Below, in pieces: positions 54,874 through 63,874 of a DNA stretch of 64,000 bases. The stretch spans positions 1,860,001-1,924,000 of the forward strand of contig CAVTXI010000019.1 of assembly GCA_963738615.1 (NCBI GenBank), given 5' to 3'. A program made the translations under genes and the position numbers. The notes under the pieces are model-generated. The model was not told where the DNA came from and did not search any database. It worked only from the letters and a program-made list of their open reading frames with translations. The stretch is from CAVTWY01 sp963738615 (GTDB lineage Bacteria > Pseudomonadota > Gammaproteobacteria > Burkholderiales > Burkholderiaceae_C). Within the stretch, counting starts at the first letter, position 1. Each line of letters opens with the position of its first letter.

Positions 54874-56383
54874 ATGGCCATGCTCGAACGCCACGAGTGG
54901 TACGACATTGCCCGCAGCACGAACTGGACCCCGAAGTACGTGCCCGAAGCCGAGTTGTTCCCTGACCTGATGACCGGCGCGATGGGCGTGCCCATGGACA
55001 AGTGGGAGGGCTACGACGAACCGTACAAGACCTCGTACCCCGAGTACGTGCGCATCCAGCGCGAGAAGGACGCGGGCGCGTATTCGGTGAAGGCCGCGCT
55101 CGAGCGCAGCCGCATGTTCGAGGACCGCCGACCCGGGCTGGCTGTCGATCCTGAAGGCGCACTACGGCGCGATCGCGCTGGGCGAGTACGCCGCGATGAG
55201 CGCCGAGGCGCGCATGGTCCGCTTCGGTCGCGCGCCGGGCATGCGCAACATGGCGACCTTCGGGATGATGGACGAGAACCGTCACGCGCAGCTGCAGCTG
55301 TACTTCCCGCACAGCTACTGCGCCAAGGACCGGCAGTTCGACTGGGCGCACAAGGCCTATCACACCAACGAATGGGGCGCGATCGCCGCGCGCCACGCGT
55401 TCGACGATCTGTTCCTCTCGCGCAGCGCCACCGACATCGCGGTGATGCTGACCTTCGCGTTCGAGACCGGCTTCACCAACATGCAGTTCCTCGGCCTGGC
55501 GGCCGACGCCGCCGAGGCCGGCGACTTCACGTTCTCGAGCCTGATCTCGAGCATCCAGACCGACGAGTCGCGTCATGCGCAGATCGGCGGGCCGGCGCTG
55601 CAGCTGCTGATCGCCAACGGCCGCAAGGAAGAAGCGCAGAAGCTCGTCGACGTGGCGATCGCGCGCGCGTGGCGGCTGTTCTGCCTGCTGACCGGCACGG
55701 CGATGGACTACGCCACGCCGCTCGCAGCATCGCAAGCAGTCGTTCAAGGAGTTCATGCGCGAGTGGATCGTCGGCCAGTTCGAGCGCACGCTGATCGACC
55801 TGGGGCTGGACCTGCCCTGGTACTGGGACCAGATGATCAACGAGTTCGACTACCAGCATCACGCCTACCAGATGGGCATCTGGTTCTGGCGGCCCACGCT
55901 GTGGTGGAACGTGGCCGCGGGCGTCACGCCCGACTGCCGTGACTGGCTCGAGGAGAAGTACCCCGGCTGGAACGACACGCTTCGGCAAGGCGTGGGACGT
56001 GATCATCGACAACCTGGTGGCGGGCCGCACCGAGCTGACCTAGCCCGAGACGCTGCCCATCGTCTGCAACATGAGCCAGATCCCGATCTGCGCCATTCCG
56101 GGCGACAAGCTGGAACGTCAAGGACTACCCGCTCGAATACCAGGGCCGCACTACCACTTCAATTCCGAGATCGACCGCTGGGTGTTCCTGCAGGACCCGG
56201 TGCGCTATCGCGACCACCTCACGCTGGTCGACCGTTTCCTGGCCGGGCACATCCAGCCGCCGAATCTGATGGGCGCTCTGCAAGTACATGAGCCTGGCGC
56301 CCGGCGAGATCGGCGACGACGCGCACCAGTACGCATGGGTGGCGGCCTACCGCGACCAGCGCTACCAGAAGAAGGCCGCCTGA
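54874..56383 (+). CDS. tmoA: toluene monooxygenase hydroxylase alpha subunit, frameshifted
   Basis: Large, diiron-bearing subunit of a four-component toluene/benzene monooxygenase. It opens with LERHEWYDIARSTNWTPKYV and holds the two ExxH iron motifs, DENRHAQL and DESRHAQIG, plus the PWYWDQMINEFDYQHHAYQ helix. About 500 residues after correction. Single-base shifts lie near 55127, 55724, 55981, 56110, 56147 and 56281, several with an extra C. A TAG occurs at 56041-56043 (TELT-stop-PETLPIVCNM). Expected iron ligands remain intact. Directly downstream of a Tod-box-like site. Confidence 0.88.
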
Positions 56384-56422
56384 GGCGAAACGCCGACGAC
56401 ACATGCGACCAAGGAACGCACC

Positions 56423-56683
56423 ATGGCACTCTTTCCCGTGATTTCCAACTTCCAGTACGACTTCGTGCTGCAGCTGCTGCCGGTCGATACCGAGAACACG
56501 ATGGACGAGGTGGCGGCCGCGGCGGCGCACCACTCGGTGGGCCGGCGCGTCGCGCCGCGGCCCGGCAAGGTGGTGCGCGTGCGTCGCCAGGGCGGCGACC
56601 GACTACTTTCCCCGCGATGCCAGCTTGCGCAGACGGACATCAAGCCGATGGAGGCGCTCGAGTTCATCTTCTGCGACGACTGA
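56423..56683 (+). CDS. tmoB: toluene monooxygenase gamma subunit, frameshifted
   Basis: Small ubiquitin-fold hydroxylase subunit. Starts MALFPVISNFQYDFVLQLL, with VDTENTMDEVAAAAAHHSVGRR, and ends KPMEALEFIFCDD, as in TmoB. Two compensating shifts near 56592 and 56624 garble about ten residues in between (YFPRDASL appears in another frame). Corrected length about 86 residues. 39 bp after tmoA. Confidence 0.85.
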   Translation: MALFPVISNFQYDFVLQLLPVDTENTMDEVAAAAAHHSVGRRVAPRPGKVVRVRRQGGDRLLSPRCQLAQTDIKPMEALEFIFCDD

Positions 56684-56692
56684 GGCCGCCGA

Positions 56693-57023
56693 TGGCGTAT
56701 CGAAGCGCGTGCAGCGCCGACGACGCTGTGGGAAGGCGAGATGCTCGAGGTCGAGGTCGGCGATCACGTACCGTGCTGCTGGTCCGCCTGGACGGTGGCG
56801 AGGTGCGCGCCTTCCAGGGCAACTGTCCGCACCAGGACATTCCGCTCTCCGAGGGCACGTTCGAGGACGGGTGCTGATGTGCCGCGCCCACCAGTGGACC
56901 TTCGACGCCGCACCGGCAAGGGCATCAACCCGGCAACTGCCGGCTCGCGGAGTACCCCGTGCGAGATCGACGGTGATGATGTATCGGTCGAGGTCGACGG
57001 CGTCGACACCACAGTTCGCCTGA
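56693..57023 (+). CDS. tmoC: Rieske ferredoxin of toluene monooxygenase, frameshifted
   Basis: Electron carrier to the hydroxylase. The Rieske sites are GNCPHQDIPLS and LMCRAHQWTFDA, giving CxH and CxxH pairs for the 2Fe-2S cluster. Shifts occur near 56727, 56770, 56871, 56912 and at one or two points after 56945; the final frame ends VDTQFA at 57023. About 110 residues when repaired. It begins 9 bp after tmoB stops. Confidence 0.82.
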
Positions 57024-57047
57024 ACCCGACTACCACAAGGACGAGTC

Positions 57048-57365
57048 ATGAACACCAACCAACGACTGCCAACGCCTACCGCAACAACCGCGTCGGGCCG
57101 GTGCTGCGCGCCAGCAGCATCACCGCCGCGGTGATCGAAGCCGCGGAGGAAGACAACCCGGGCAAAGACGATCCGCGTCGACGACAAGCTCGCCTACGTG
57201 CGCATCGACTGCGAGGGCGAACTGATCCTGCGCCGCGCCACGCTCGAGCAGGCGCTCGGGCGGCCGTTCAAGATGTCCGAGCTCGAACTCAACCTCGGGT
57301 CGTTTGCCGGCCGCATCGAGACGACGGAAGACCAGGTGCGTTTCTATTTCGAAAAGACGCTCTGA
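57048..57365 (+). CDS. tmoD: toluene monooxygenase effector protein, frameshifted
   Basis: Regulatory component that docks on the hydroxylase and controls diiron chemistry. Recognised by YRNNRVGPVLRASSITAAVIEAAEEDNPGK (in two pieces), DDKLAYVRIDCEGELILRR and a late LELNLGSFAGRIET. AAGGA lies 8 bp before the ATG. Shifts near 57060 and 57168 displace the first part; the remainder ends FYFEKTL. About 105 residues. Confidence 0.83.
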
Positions 57366-57378
57366 TCGGAGACCCACC

Positions 57379-58367
57379 ATGATCGCAGCCCGAAATGCTC
57401 AAGCCGCTGAAGACCTGGAGCCATCTGGCCGCGCGGCGCCGCAAGCCCAGCGAGTACGAGATCGTCTCGACGAATCTGCATTTCTCGACCGACAACCCCG
57501 ATGCGCCGTTCGAGCTGGACCCGAACTTCGCGATGGCGCGCTGGTTCAAGCAGCATCGCAACGCGTCGCCGCTGAAGCATCCGGACTGGAACGCCTTCCG
57601 CGACCCGGAAGAGATGGTCTACCGCACCTACAACATGCAGCAGGACGGTCAGGAGACCTACGTGCTGGGCCTGTTCGACCAGTTCTCGGCGCGCGGCCAC
57701 GACGCCATGCTCGAGCGCACCTGGGCCGGCAGCCTGGCGCGCCTGTACACGCCGCGCGCTACCTAGTTCCACACGATGCAGATGGGGTCGGCCTACCTGA
57801 CGCAGATGGCGCCGGCCTCCACCATCTCGAACTGCGCCACCTACCAGGCCGCCGACTCGCTGCGCTGGCTCACGCACACGGCCTACCGCACGAAGGAGCT
57901 GTCGAAGACGTTCGCCGATCTCGGTTTCGGCCGCGACGAGCGCAGCTACTGGGAGAACGATGCGGCATGGCAAGGCTGGCGCAGCTCGTCGAGCAGGCAC
58001 TGGTGGCGTGGGACTGGGGCGAGACGTTTTGTCGCCCTGAACCTGGTGCTGCGCCCGGCGGTCGAAGAGGCCGTGCTGCGCGGGCTGGGCGAGGCCGCGC
58101 GCCACAACGGCGACACGCTGCTGGGCCTGCTGACCGACGCCCAATTGGTGGACGCCCAGCGCCATCGCCGCTGGGCCGCCGAACTTGGTGCGCATGGCGC
58201 TCGAACAAGCCGGCAACGCCGAGGTGCTGGCGGGCTGGGTGCGCAAGTGGGAGCCGCTGGGCGACGCCGCAGTCGACGCGTACGCCGCGGCGCTGACCGA
58301 CGCGCCCGGCCTGGCCGATCGCGCCAAGGCCGCAGCCAGGCAGTTCCGGCAGGGCATCGGGTTGTGA
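57379..58367 (+). CDS. tmoE: toluene monooxygenase hydroxylase beta subunit, frameshifted
   Basis: Structural partner of TmoA in the hydroxylase. Contains PLKTWSHLAARRRKPSEYEIVS, NASPLKHPDWNAFRDPEEMVYRTYN (in pieces), the SNCATYQAADSLRWLTHTAYRT segment and a helical C-terminus. Shifts occur near 57395 and 57762 (an added A turns CTGTTC into CTAGTTC, creating a stop) and near 57985, 58045 and 58185. Corrected length is about 329 residues. No reductase gene (tmoF) follows; the next gene is convergent. Confidence 0.83.
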
Positions 58368-58388
58368 TGCAGGGCTGCGCCCGCCAAC

Positions 58389-58925
58389 CTACTTGATCGG
58401 CGCCCGCGGCAGCACCGCGTCACCCGGTGTCATCACCAGCGTGTGATCGAGCGAGAACCACGGCGCTGCCACGTCGGCGTGCTCGGGGTGCGGCGTGTCG
58501 TGGCGAACGAAGCGGCCGGTCACGGCGTCGGTGACGCCGAACTGCACGTCGGTGTCGATCCGCGGGTCGTCGTTGGCGTAGATCTGCGTGATGAGCGTCT
58601 TCCAGCCCTGCTTGAAGACCAGCGCATGCACGTGCGCCGGTCGGAACGCGTGACGCGCTTGCGCGCGCAGCAACTGGCCCACCACGGTGTCGATCGGAAT
58701 CGGATAGCCGATCGGCTTGACCGAGCGAAAAGCGATGACGCCGTGGTCATCGGTCGTGAACTTGCCACGCAGGTTGTGGTCGGCCTGACCCTCGTCCTGG
58801 TTCTCGTACAAGCCCTGCGGCGAGCAATGCCAGATGTCGACCTCGGCCCCGATGACGGGCTGCCCATCGCGATCGACCGCGCGCAGCGTCACGAACAGCG
58901 CATTGCCCGGTGTCGGTGACCGCAA
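58389..58925 (-). pseudogene. 5'-truncated intradiol dioxygenase
   Basis: The C-terminal two-thirds of a hydroxyquinol/catechol-type intradiol ring-cleavage dioxygenase. All four iron ligands are visible: Tyr in QGLYENQD, Tyr in PIGYPIPID and two His in FRPAHVHAL, plus VTLRAVDRDGQPVIGAEVDI at the start. The usual N-terminal helical domain and its start codon are missing. From about 58925 upstream the sequence instead belongs to a different gene fragment. An intact enzyme would cleave catechol-type products of the adjacent toluene oxidation, but this copy cannot be made as such. Confidence 0.75.
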
Positions 58926-59158
58926 CTCCAGGTTCCGTCTTGATGACTTCCGCGATCCGCTGAGACGTACTCGAAGCCTGACAACCCGCATTCGTTTTCG
59001 AGGTAAGTGCCGAGAACTAGGCAGGTGTCGCCACAGGCGCCTCGAGGAAAGTGCGAAAAGGTGATCGGCCGTTCATGAATAGGAATTCGTTCGAGTGCGC
59101 TCCGAACGTTGCCAGCTGCCTTGCGGAGGGCAGCGGCGTCGAATTCGCTTGAAGACAC
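58925..59158 (-). pseudogene. 3'-truncated unknown gene fused to dioxygenase fragment
   Basis: A GTG frame 7 bp after tctA, about 78 residues long: SSSEFDAAALRKAAGNVRS, then FSHFPRGACGDTCLVLGTYL and FEYVSADRGSHQDGTWS. The FPRGACGD...LGxYL pattern recalls a family of uncharacterised proteins continuing with a SHAWLE segment. After GTWS the sequence passes into the dioxygenase (in another frame), so the gene is cut here. The junction is at about 58917-58928. Could be an old deletion or an assembly join. Confidence 0.5.
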
Positions 59159-59164
59159 GAATGA

Positions 59165-60680
59165 TCACTCGCGACCGCTGGTCGAGCGTCGCAAGCTGCC
59201 GCGGTCTGCGCGGCCCCACGCCCCCACCGCAATCCACCCCCACACCAAAATCGTCGCCACCCCCAGCACGCCCGCGATCGGCCGGGTGAAGAACGGCAGC
59301 AGCGTTGCCGTCGGCCTTGATGATCGACGACACGAAGCTCTGCTCGAGCAATTCGCCGAGCACGATCCCCAGCACCATCGGCGCCATCGGAATGTCGTTC
59401 GACTCGAGCCACCAGCCGACAACCCGAAAACCAGCATCACGACGATGCCGTAGGTGCTGTTGGTGATCGCGAACGAGCCGACGATGCAGAACATCAGGAT
59501 GATCGGCGACAGCAGCGCGCGCGGCGCGCGCAGCAGGCTGCCCCGCGCCTTGATCGCCGCCCAGCCCAGCGGCAGCATCAGCAGGTTCGCGAGGACGAAG
59601 ATGATGAACACCGCGTAGATGAACTGCGGGTTCTGCAGGAACACCGTCGGCCCGGGGTTCATGCCCTTCATGTACAGCACGCCGATCACGATCGCGGTGA
59701 TGCTGTCGCCGGGAATGCCGAACACCAGCGCCGGGATCCACGCGCCGCCCAGCGCGGCGTTGTTCGACGACGTGGACTCGACCACGCCTTCGACGTGGCC
59801 GGTGCCGAACTTCTCGGGCTCTTTCGAAAATCGCTTCGCCATCGCGAACGACATCCACGCCGCGATGTCGGCGCCCGCGCCGGGCAGCGCGCCGATCGCG
59901 GTGCCCAGCAGCGAGCCGCGAAAGAAGTTGCGCCAGTAGCGCTTGCCCACCGCGCCGATGCCGCGAAAGATCGCGCCGACCTTTTCCTGCACCAGCTGCC
60001 CTGTGTCGTCTTTCGCGGTCGCGGATCGCAACAGTTCCGACACCGCGAAGGCGCCGATCATCGCGGGGATGAAGCTGATGCCCGACATCAGGTCGACGTT
60101 GCCGAAGGTGAAGCGCGGGTGGCCCGCCGTGGGGTCGATGCCCACGCTGCCCACGCCCAGGCCCAGCAGCATCGACAACACCGCCGGCAGCTTGCGCCCG
60201 GCCGAGATCAACGTGGCGCAGCTCAGGCCCAGGCAGCGCGAGCCAGAAGTATTCGAACGACGAGAAGTTGATCGCGGCTTCGGCCAGCAGCGGCGCGGCG
60301 ACGATCAGGAACGCCACGCCGATCAGCCCGCCCAGCACCGAGAACACGAGGTTCACGCCCAGGTTCAGCTCGAGCTGCCCCTTCTTGGCCATCGCGTAGC
60401 TCTCGTCGACGTACGCGGCCGACGCGGGCGTGCCGGGCATGCGCAACATCGCGCCGGGTATGTCGCCCGCGAAGATCGCCATCGTGGTCGCGGCCACGAT
60501 CGCCCCCAGCGCGGGCACCGGTGGCATGAAGAACGTGACGGGCACCAGCAGCGCCGTTGCCATCGTGGCCGTCAGCCCGGGGATGGCGCCGACGAAGATG
60601 CCGAACACCGACGCGCCGAGGATGACCGTCAGCACGTACGGGTCGAAGACGAGCCCGAAGGCGGTGATCAGGGCTTGCAT
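59165..60680 (-). CDS. tctA: TctA-family tripartite tricarboxylate permease, frameshifted
   Basis: Large membrane subunit of a tripartite tricarboxylate transporter, with about 11-12 TM helices. Recognised by TVILGASVFGIFVGAIPGLTATMA, the GxxxGxxPGLGxTMA motif, and ALPGAGADIAAWMSFAMAK. Shifts near 60235, 59425 and 59310 divide it into three frames. Corrected length is about 505 residues. The stop is 7 bp from the next fragment; the start is next to tctB stop. Confidence 0.86.
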
Positions 60681-61153
60681 TCAGCCCCCCGACACCAGCG
60701 ACATGAACCACCCACGCGGCAACGGGATGCGCATCACCGTCCCGAAGAACCAGTGGATGACCAGCGACGACACGACGCCCGTCAGCAGCGCACCCAGGCG
60801 CGCGCGCCCATCCACAACGCCAACACCGCGACGATGATCGCGGCCACCGGCAGGAAGCCCAGCCTCGGCGCCACGACGATGTAGAACACGATCGCCAGCG
60901 GCACCAGCGCGAAACCGATCACGCCGCGTGGTTCGCGCAAGGCAGCGTCGACGTCGACAAGCCGTTGCCCCGAGCGCCAACCGCGCACCGCCATCATCAG
61001 CCCGCACACGAAGATGCCCACCGCGACCACGCGCGGGAACATGCTCGGGCCGACGTTCTGGCCCGGCATGGCCGGGAAGGTGAAGGTGTAGGCGAAGACG
61101 GCCGCCGCCAGGGCCATGAACAACAGCCCCAGCAGCGTTTCGTGGATGCGCAT
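60681..61153 (-). CDS. tctB: TctB-family transporter small subunit, frameshifted
   Basis: Small four-TM subunit of the transporter: LLFMALAAAVFAYTFTFP, FALVPLAIVFYIVVAP and a PLPRGWFMSLVSGG end. One shift near 60795 moves from LWMGARA to RARLGALLTGVV. About 156 residues corrected. The ATG overlaps the tctC stop (TGATG). Confidence 0.83.
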
Positions 61154-62148
61154 CAGGTCTTCTTCAAGCCCGCAGCCGCCATCGCCACGCCCATCGCCGC
61201 GTCGCCTTCGGCCATGAACTTCGTGAAGCCCGCCGGGTCGGCCCACGTGACGCCGAAGCCGCGGTTCTTCATGAAGTCGCGGAACTCGGCCGAGTCATGC
61301 GCCTTCTTCAACTCGGCCACCAGCTTCGCCGCGATGTCGGCCGGCATGTCCTTCGGCCCCGCGATGCCGCGCCACGCGCCCACCGAATACGCGACGCCAG
61401 CGCCTTCCTTCAACGTCGGCACGTTCGGGAACGCGGCGTTGCGCTCGGGTGCCATCACCGCCAGGCTCAGCGCCTTGCCGGCGTCGATCATCGACTTGGC
61501 TTCGGGCACCGAACACGTGACGATGTCGATGCCGCCCGCAGCCAGGTCCTGCATCGCCGGGCCCGCGCCGTTCGACGGCACCCACGCGACGTGGTTCGGC
61601 GCCAGCCCCATCGCCTGCAGCCAGCCGATCAACGCCAGGTGCCAGATGCCGCCCTGGCCCGTGCCCGACGCCTTCAGCTTGCCCGCAGGCGCAGCCTTGA
61701 TCGCATCGGCCAGATCCTTGATGTTCTTGTAGGGCGACGCCGCGTTCACCTGCACGCCCGGCGGGTCGACGTTCAGCAGCGCCAGCGGCGTGTAGCTGGT
61801 CGGCTTCAGCTCCGTCAGCCCCTGGTGATGCATCATCGTGATCTCGACCGTGATCATCCCGATGGTGTAGCCGTCGGCCGGCGCAGTGGCGATGGCCGAA
61901 TGGCCCACCACGCCCGACCCGCCGGTGCGGTTCACGACGTTGAACGGCTGCCCCAGGTTCTTCTCGAGAATCGCCGAGATGATCCGCGCCGTGGCATCGG
62001 TGCCGCCGCCCGCGCCCCATGGGCACACGACGGTGACGGGGCGGTTCGGCCACGCGCCTTGCGCGCGTGAGGTCGCCGGAAGCAGCGTGGCAAGGCCCGC
62101 GGCGGCCATGCCGCCGAGAACGGTGCGGCGGTCGTGACGATGGGTCAT
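61153..62148 (-). CDS. tctC: TctC/Bug-family solute-binding protein
   Basis: Periplasmic binding component of the transporter. A Tat-like leader (HRDRRTVLGGMAAAGLATLLP-type, residues 1-30) precedes WPNRPVTVVCPWGAGGGTDATAR, the family's opening loop, and VNRTGGSGVVGHSAIATAPADGY. Intact, 331 residues, with GGAGA upstream. Tricarboxylate or aromatic-acid ligand not resolvable. Leads the minus-strand tctC-B-A operon. Confidence 0.9.
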   Translation of the reverse strand: MTHRHDRRTVLGGMAAAGLATLLPATSRAQGAWPNRPVTVVCPWGAGGGTDATARIISAILEKNLGQPFNVVNRTGGSGVVGHSAIATAPADGYTIGMITVEITMMHHQGLTELKPTSYTPLALLNVDPPGVQVNAASPYKNIKDLADAIKAAPAGKLKASGTGQGGIWHLALIGWLQAMGLAPNHVAWVPSNGAGPAMQDLAAGGIDIVTCSVPEAKSMIDAGKALSLAVMAPERNAAFPNVPTLKEGAGVAYSVGAWRGIAGPKDMPADIAAKLVAELKKAHDSAEFRDFMKNRGFGVTWADPAGFTKFMAEGDAAMGVAMAAAGLKKT

Positions 62149-62290
62149 CTGGGTCTCCGAGGTTGTGAGCGTGCGGGCTTCTACCCTGCGCCGCCTCGCC
62201 GCGCAACAGGGCTTTCAGCCGGTGGCGTCGTCGACGGAAAGAGCTGGCGAGAGCACGCGGCACCGGGCGCGATTGCGGTCCGCCTGCGGG

Positions 62291-63202
62291 TCAGTCGAAG
62301 GCCTCCACACGATCACCGTCCTGCGGCACGCAGCCGTCGCTCAGGTTCGTCCAGCCGCGACGGATCACGACGCGGTGTTCGTCGTGGCACAACTCGATGC
62401 GCTCGGTGCCGGGCAGCCGCGCGCGTACGAATTGTTCGATCGACGAGGGCAGGCTGGTGCGTACGCGCAGCGCGTGCAGGTCGTCGATGGGGTGGTCGTC
62501 CCAGCGCATCAGCGGGATGAACGGCGCGACTGCCATCAGCAGGTGTGATCCGACGTCGACCGTCGCCGCGTCATAGCCCTGCTGTGCAAGCCAACGCTGC
62601 GCTGATGCGCGCGGGTTGTCGTCAGCGGGCGCACCCCACGCCAACGCCATCAGCTCGATGAGCCACTGGTTGCAGTTCTGGTACGTGGTTGCGAAGGCGT
62701 ACGCGTTGGGGCTGTACGTCGACGCCAACCCTTGCACGGCGCGCGTGTCGTCGAGCGCGGTGCGTTCGAGCGGGGCAGCGGCGTCGCGCGGTAGCAGCAC
62801 GATCGAGATGTACGACAAGCCGGGGTCGTCAGTGCCGAGCACGAAGCCGGCCAGGCCCTGGTCGAACACGCGCGGCCGACCTTCGTCGCACGCGTAGTAA
62901 AGCTGGCGCACCGACCACGGGCCGTTGCGGCTGCCCTCGAGTGCCAGGCCCGCATGCGAGTAGCGCACGCCGAAGCGCGAAAGGTTGGTGCCCTTGCGAG
63001 CGATCAGCGCAAGCCGATGGCCCGAGCCCTCCAACTCGCGCTTCACGATCGCGGCGAAGCGCAGCAGTCGGTCCTGCTGGGCTGCCGACATCGGCGGCGA
63101 GGACGAGCACAAGGTCGGGGATGCGGACGTGGCGCCGAAGGCGGCAGCACGCGCGGTGACGTGTGTGGTCATCGCAGCGACCAGGACCACCACAGGCAAC
63201 AA
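62291..63202 (-). CDS. DUF2145 family protein
   Basis: A 303-residue exported protein with an N-terminal hydrophobic stretch (LPVVVLVAAM) then Cys-rich ASPTLCSSSPPMS. The core has RKGTNLSRFGVRYSHAGLA, YYACDEGRPRVFDQGLAGFV and YQNCNQWLIELMALAWG, the His/Cys arrangement seen in DUF2145 (NlpC/P60-like fold by family knowledge). The start is TTG at 63202 by the frame, or an internal GTG at 63193; a one-base error that would join an upstream ATG (63214) is possible. Downstream of a small secreted gene on the same strand. Confidence 0.7.
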   Translation of the reverse strand: MLPVVVLVAAMTTHVTARAAAFGATSASPTLCSSSPPMSAAQQDRLLRFAAIVKRELEGSGHRLALIARKGTNLSRFGVRYSHAGLALEGSRNGPWSVRQLYYACDEGRPRVFDQGLAGFVLGTDDPGLSYISIVLLPRDAAAPLERTALDDTRAVQGLASTYSPNAYAFATTYQNCNQWLIELMALAWGAPADDNPRASAQRWLAQQGYDAATVDVGSHLLMAVAPFIPLMRWDDHPIDDLHALRVRTSLPSSIEQFVRARLPGTERIELCHDEHRVVIRRGWTNLSDGCVPQDGDRVEAFD

Positions 63203-63237
63203 CGCGGCCCTGCATCGGCCGCGGGCGAGAAGGCGCG

Positions 63238-63717
63238 TCAGATCGGCCGCGCGTCCAGCTCACGCATCCACGCGTCGGCCAGCACCAGGAAGAAGGGCTC
63301 GCGGTTCGCGGCGCGCGCGAATTCGTAGCCGTAGGGGCGATGGCGCACCTGCACCGTTTCACCGCTGGTGATGCCTCTTTCGCCCAGGGCGGCTCGCGGC
63401 AGTTCGAGCGTGAACGCGCCGTTGTCGTCGCGGTCGCCGGTCGCTGTTCCAGCGGCTTTCAGGCGCAGGTGAACCACGCCGGGCTTGCCCTGCGCAGCCG
63501 CGACGTTCGTGACCTCGTAGTTGCCTTCGGCCACGGTCTTGCCGCCCGATGAGCTGTTGCTCGAGCCTTGGATCGACGTCGACAAACTGCCCACCGCCTG
63601 CGACGCCGTGCTTGCGGCGGACGATGTGAAGCTGTCGGCACGTGCGATGCTGGATGCGGCCAGGCCAAGGAGGGAGATCGCAGCGACGATCGCGAGACGC
63701 GAGGTGAGGTAACGCAT
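63238..63717 (-). CDS. secreted protein of unknown function
   Basis: A 159-residue protein. MRYLTSRLAIVAAISLLGLA, then SSIARADS, is a signal peptide ending in ARA. Ser-rich linker SSNSSSGGKT precedes a beta-rich part with NYEVTNVAAAQGKPG and EPFFLVLADAWMRELDARPI. The ATG at 63717 is chosen over 63828 because the signal begins there. It lies just before the DUF2145 gene and may be co-transcribed; both look periplasmic. Confidence 0.7.
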   Translation of the reverse strand: MRYLTSRLAIVAAISLLGLAASSIARADSFTSSAASTASQAVGSLSTSIQGSSNSSSGGKTVAEGNYEVTNVAAAQGKPGVVHLRLKAAGTATGDRDDNGAFTLELPRAALGERGITSGETVQVRHRPYGYEFARAANREPFFLVLADAWMRELDARPI

Positions 63718-63826
63718 GGGTTGCCGCAGGAAGTGGTGACGCTGGTGGAGCATATCGCAGGGCCTGGAAGAGCGCGGCGCGTCCGTTGCAGATTGGCCCG
63801 TGGTACTTTTCGGCGCTTGTAATGTC

Positions 63827-63856
63827 AATTATTGCGGACAAAATAACGCAATAATG
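63827..63856 (+). promoter_or_regulatory. palindromic operator/promoter of XRE gene
   Basis: AATTATTGCG and CGCAATAATG form an inverted repeat (9 of 10) around ten A-rich bases. It overlaps a -35/-10-like pair (TTGTAA, 17 bp, AAAATA) and an upstream ATG at 63854. An autoregulated HipB-type repressor would bind here. Confidence 0.65.
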
Positions 63857-63874
63857 CATAAAATGGTTGACACA

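Noticed and set aside
54326..57766. Amber codons considered as recoding (for example pyrrolysine)
   Set aside because: Neighbouring indels break the same genes, homologues have ordinary Gln or Glu (or no residue) there, and no tRNA or enzyme gene for recoding is seen.
62149..62290. Possible terminator between tctC and DUF2145
   Set aside because: No strong stem with a U-tract was found in these 142 bp.
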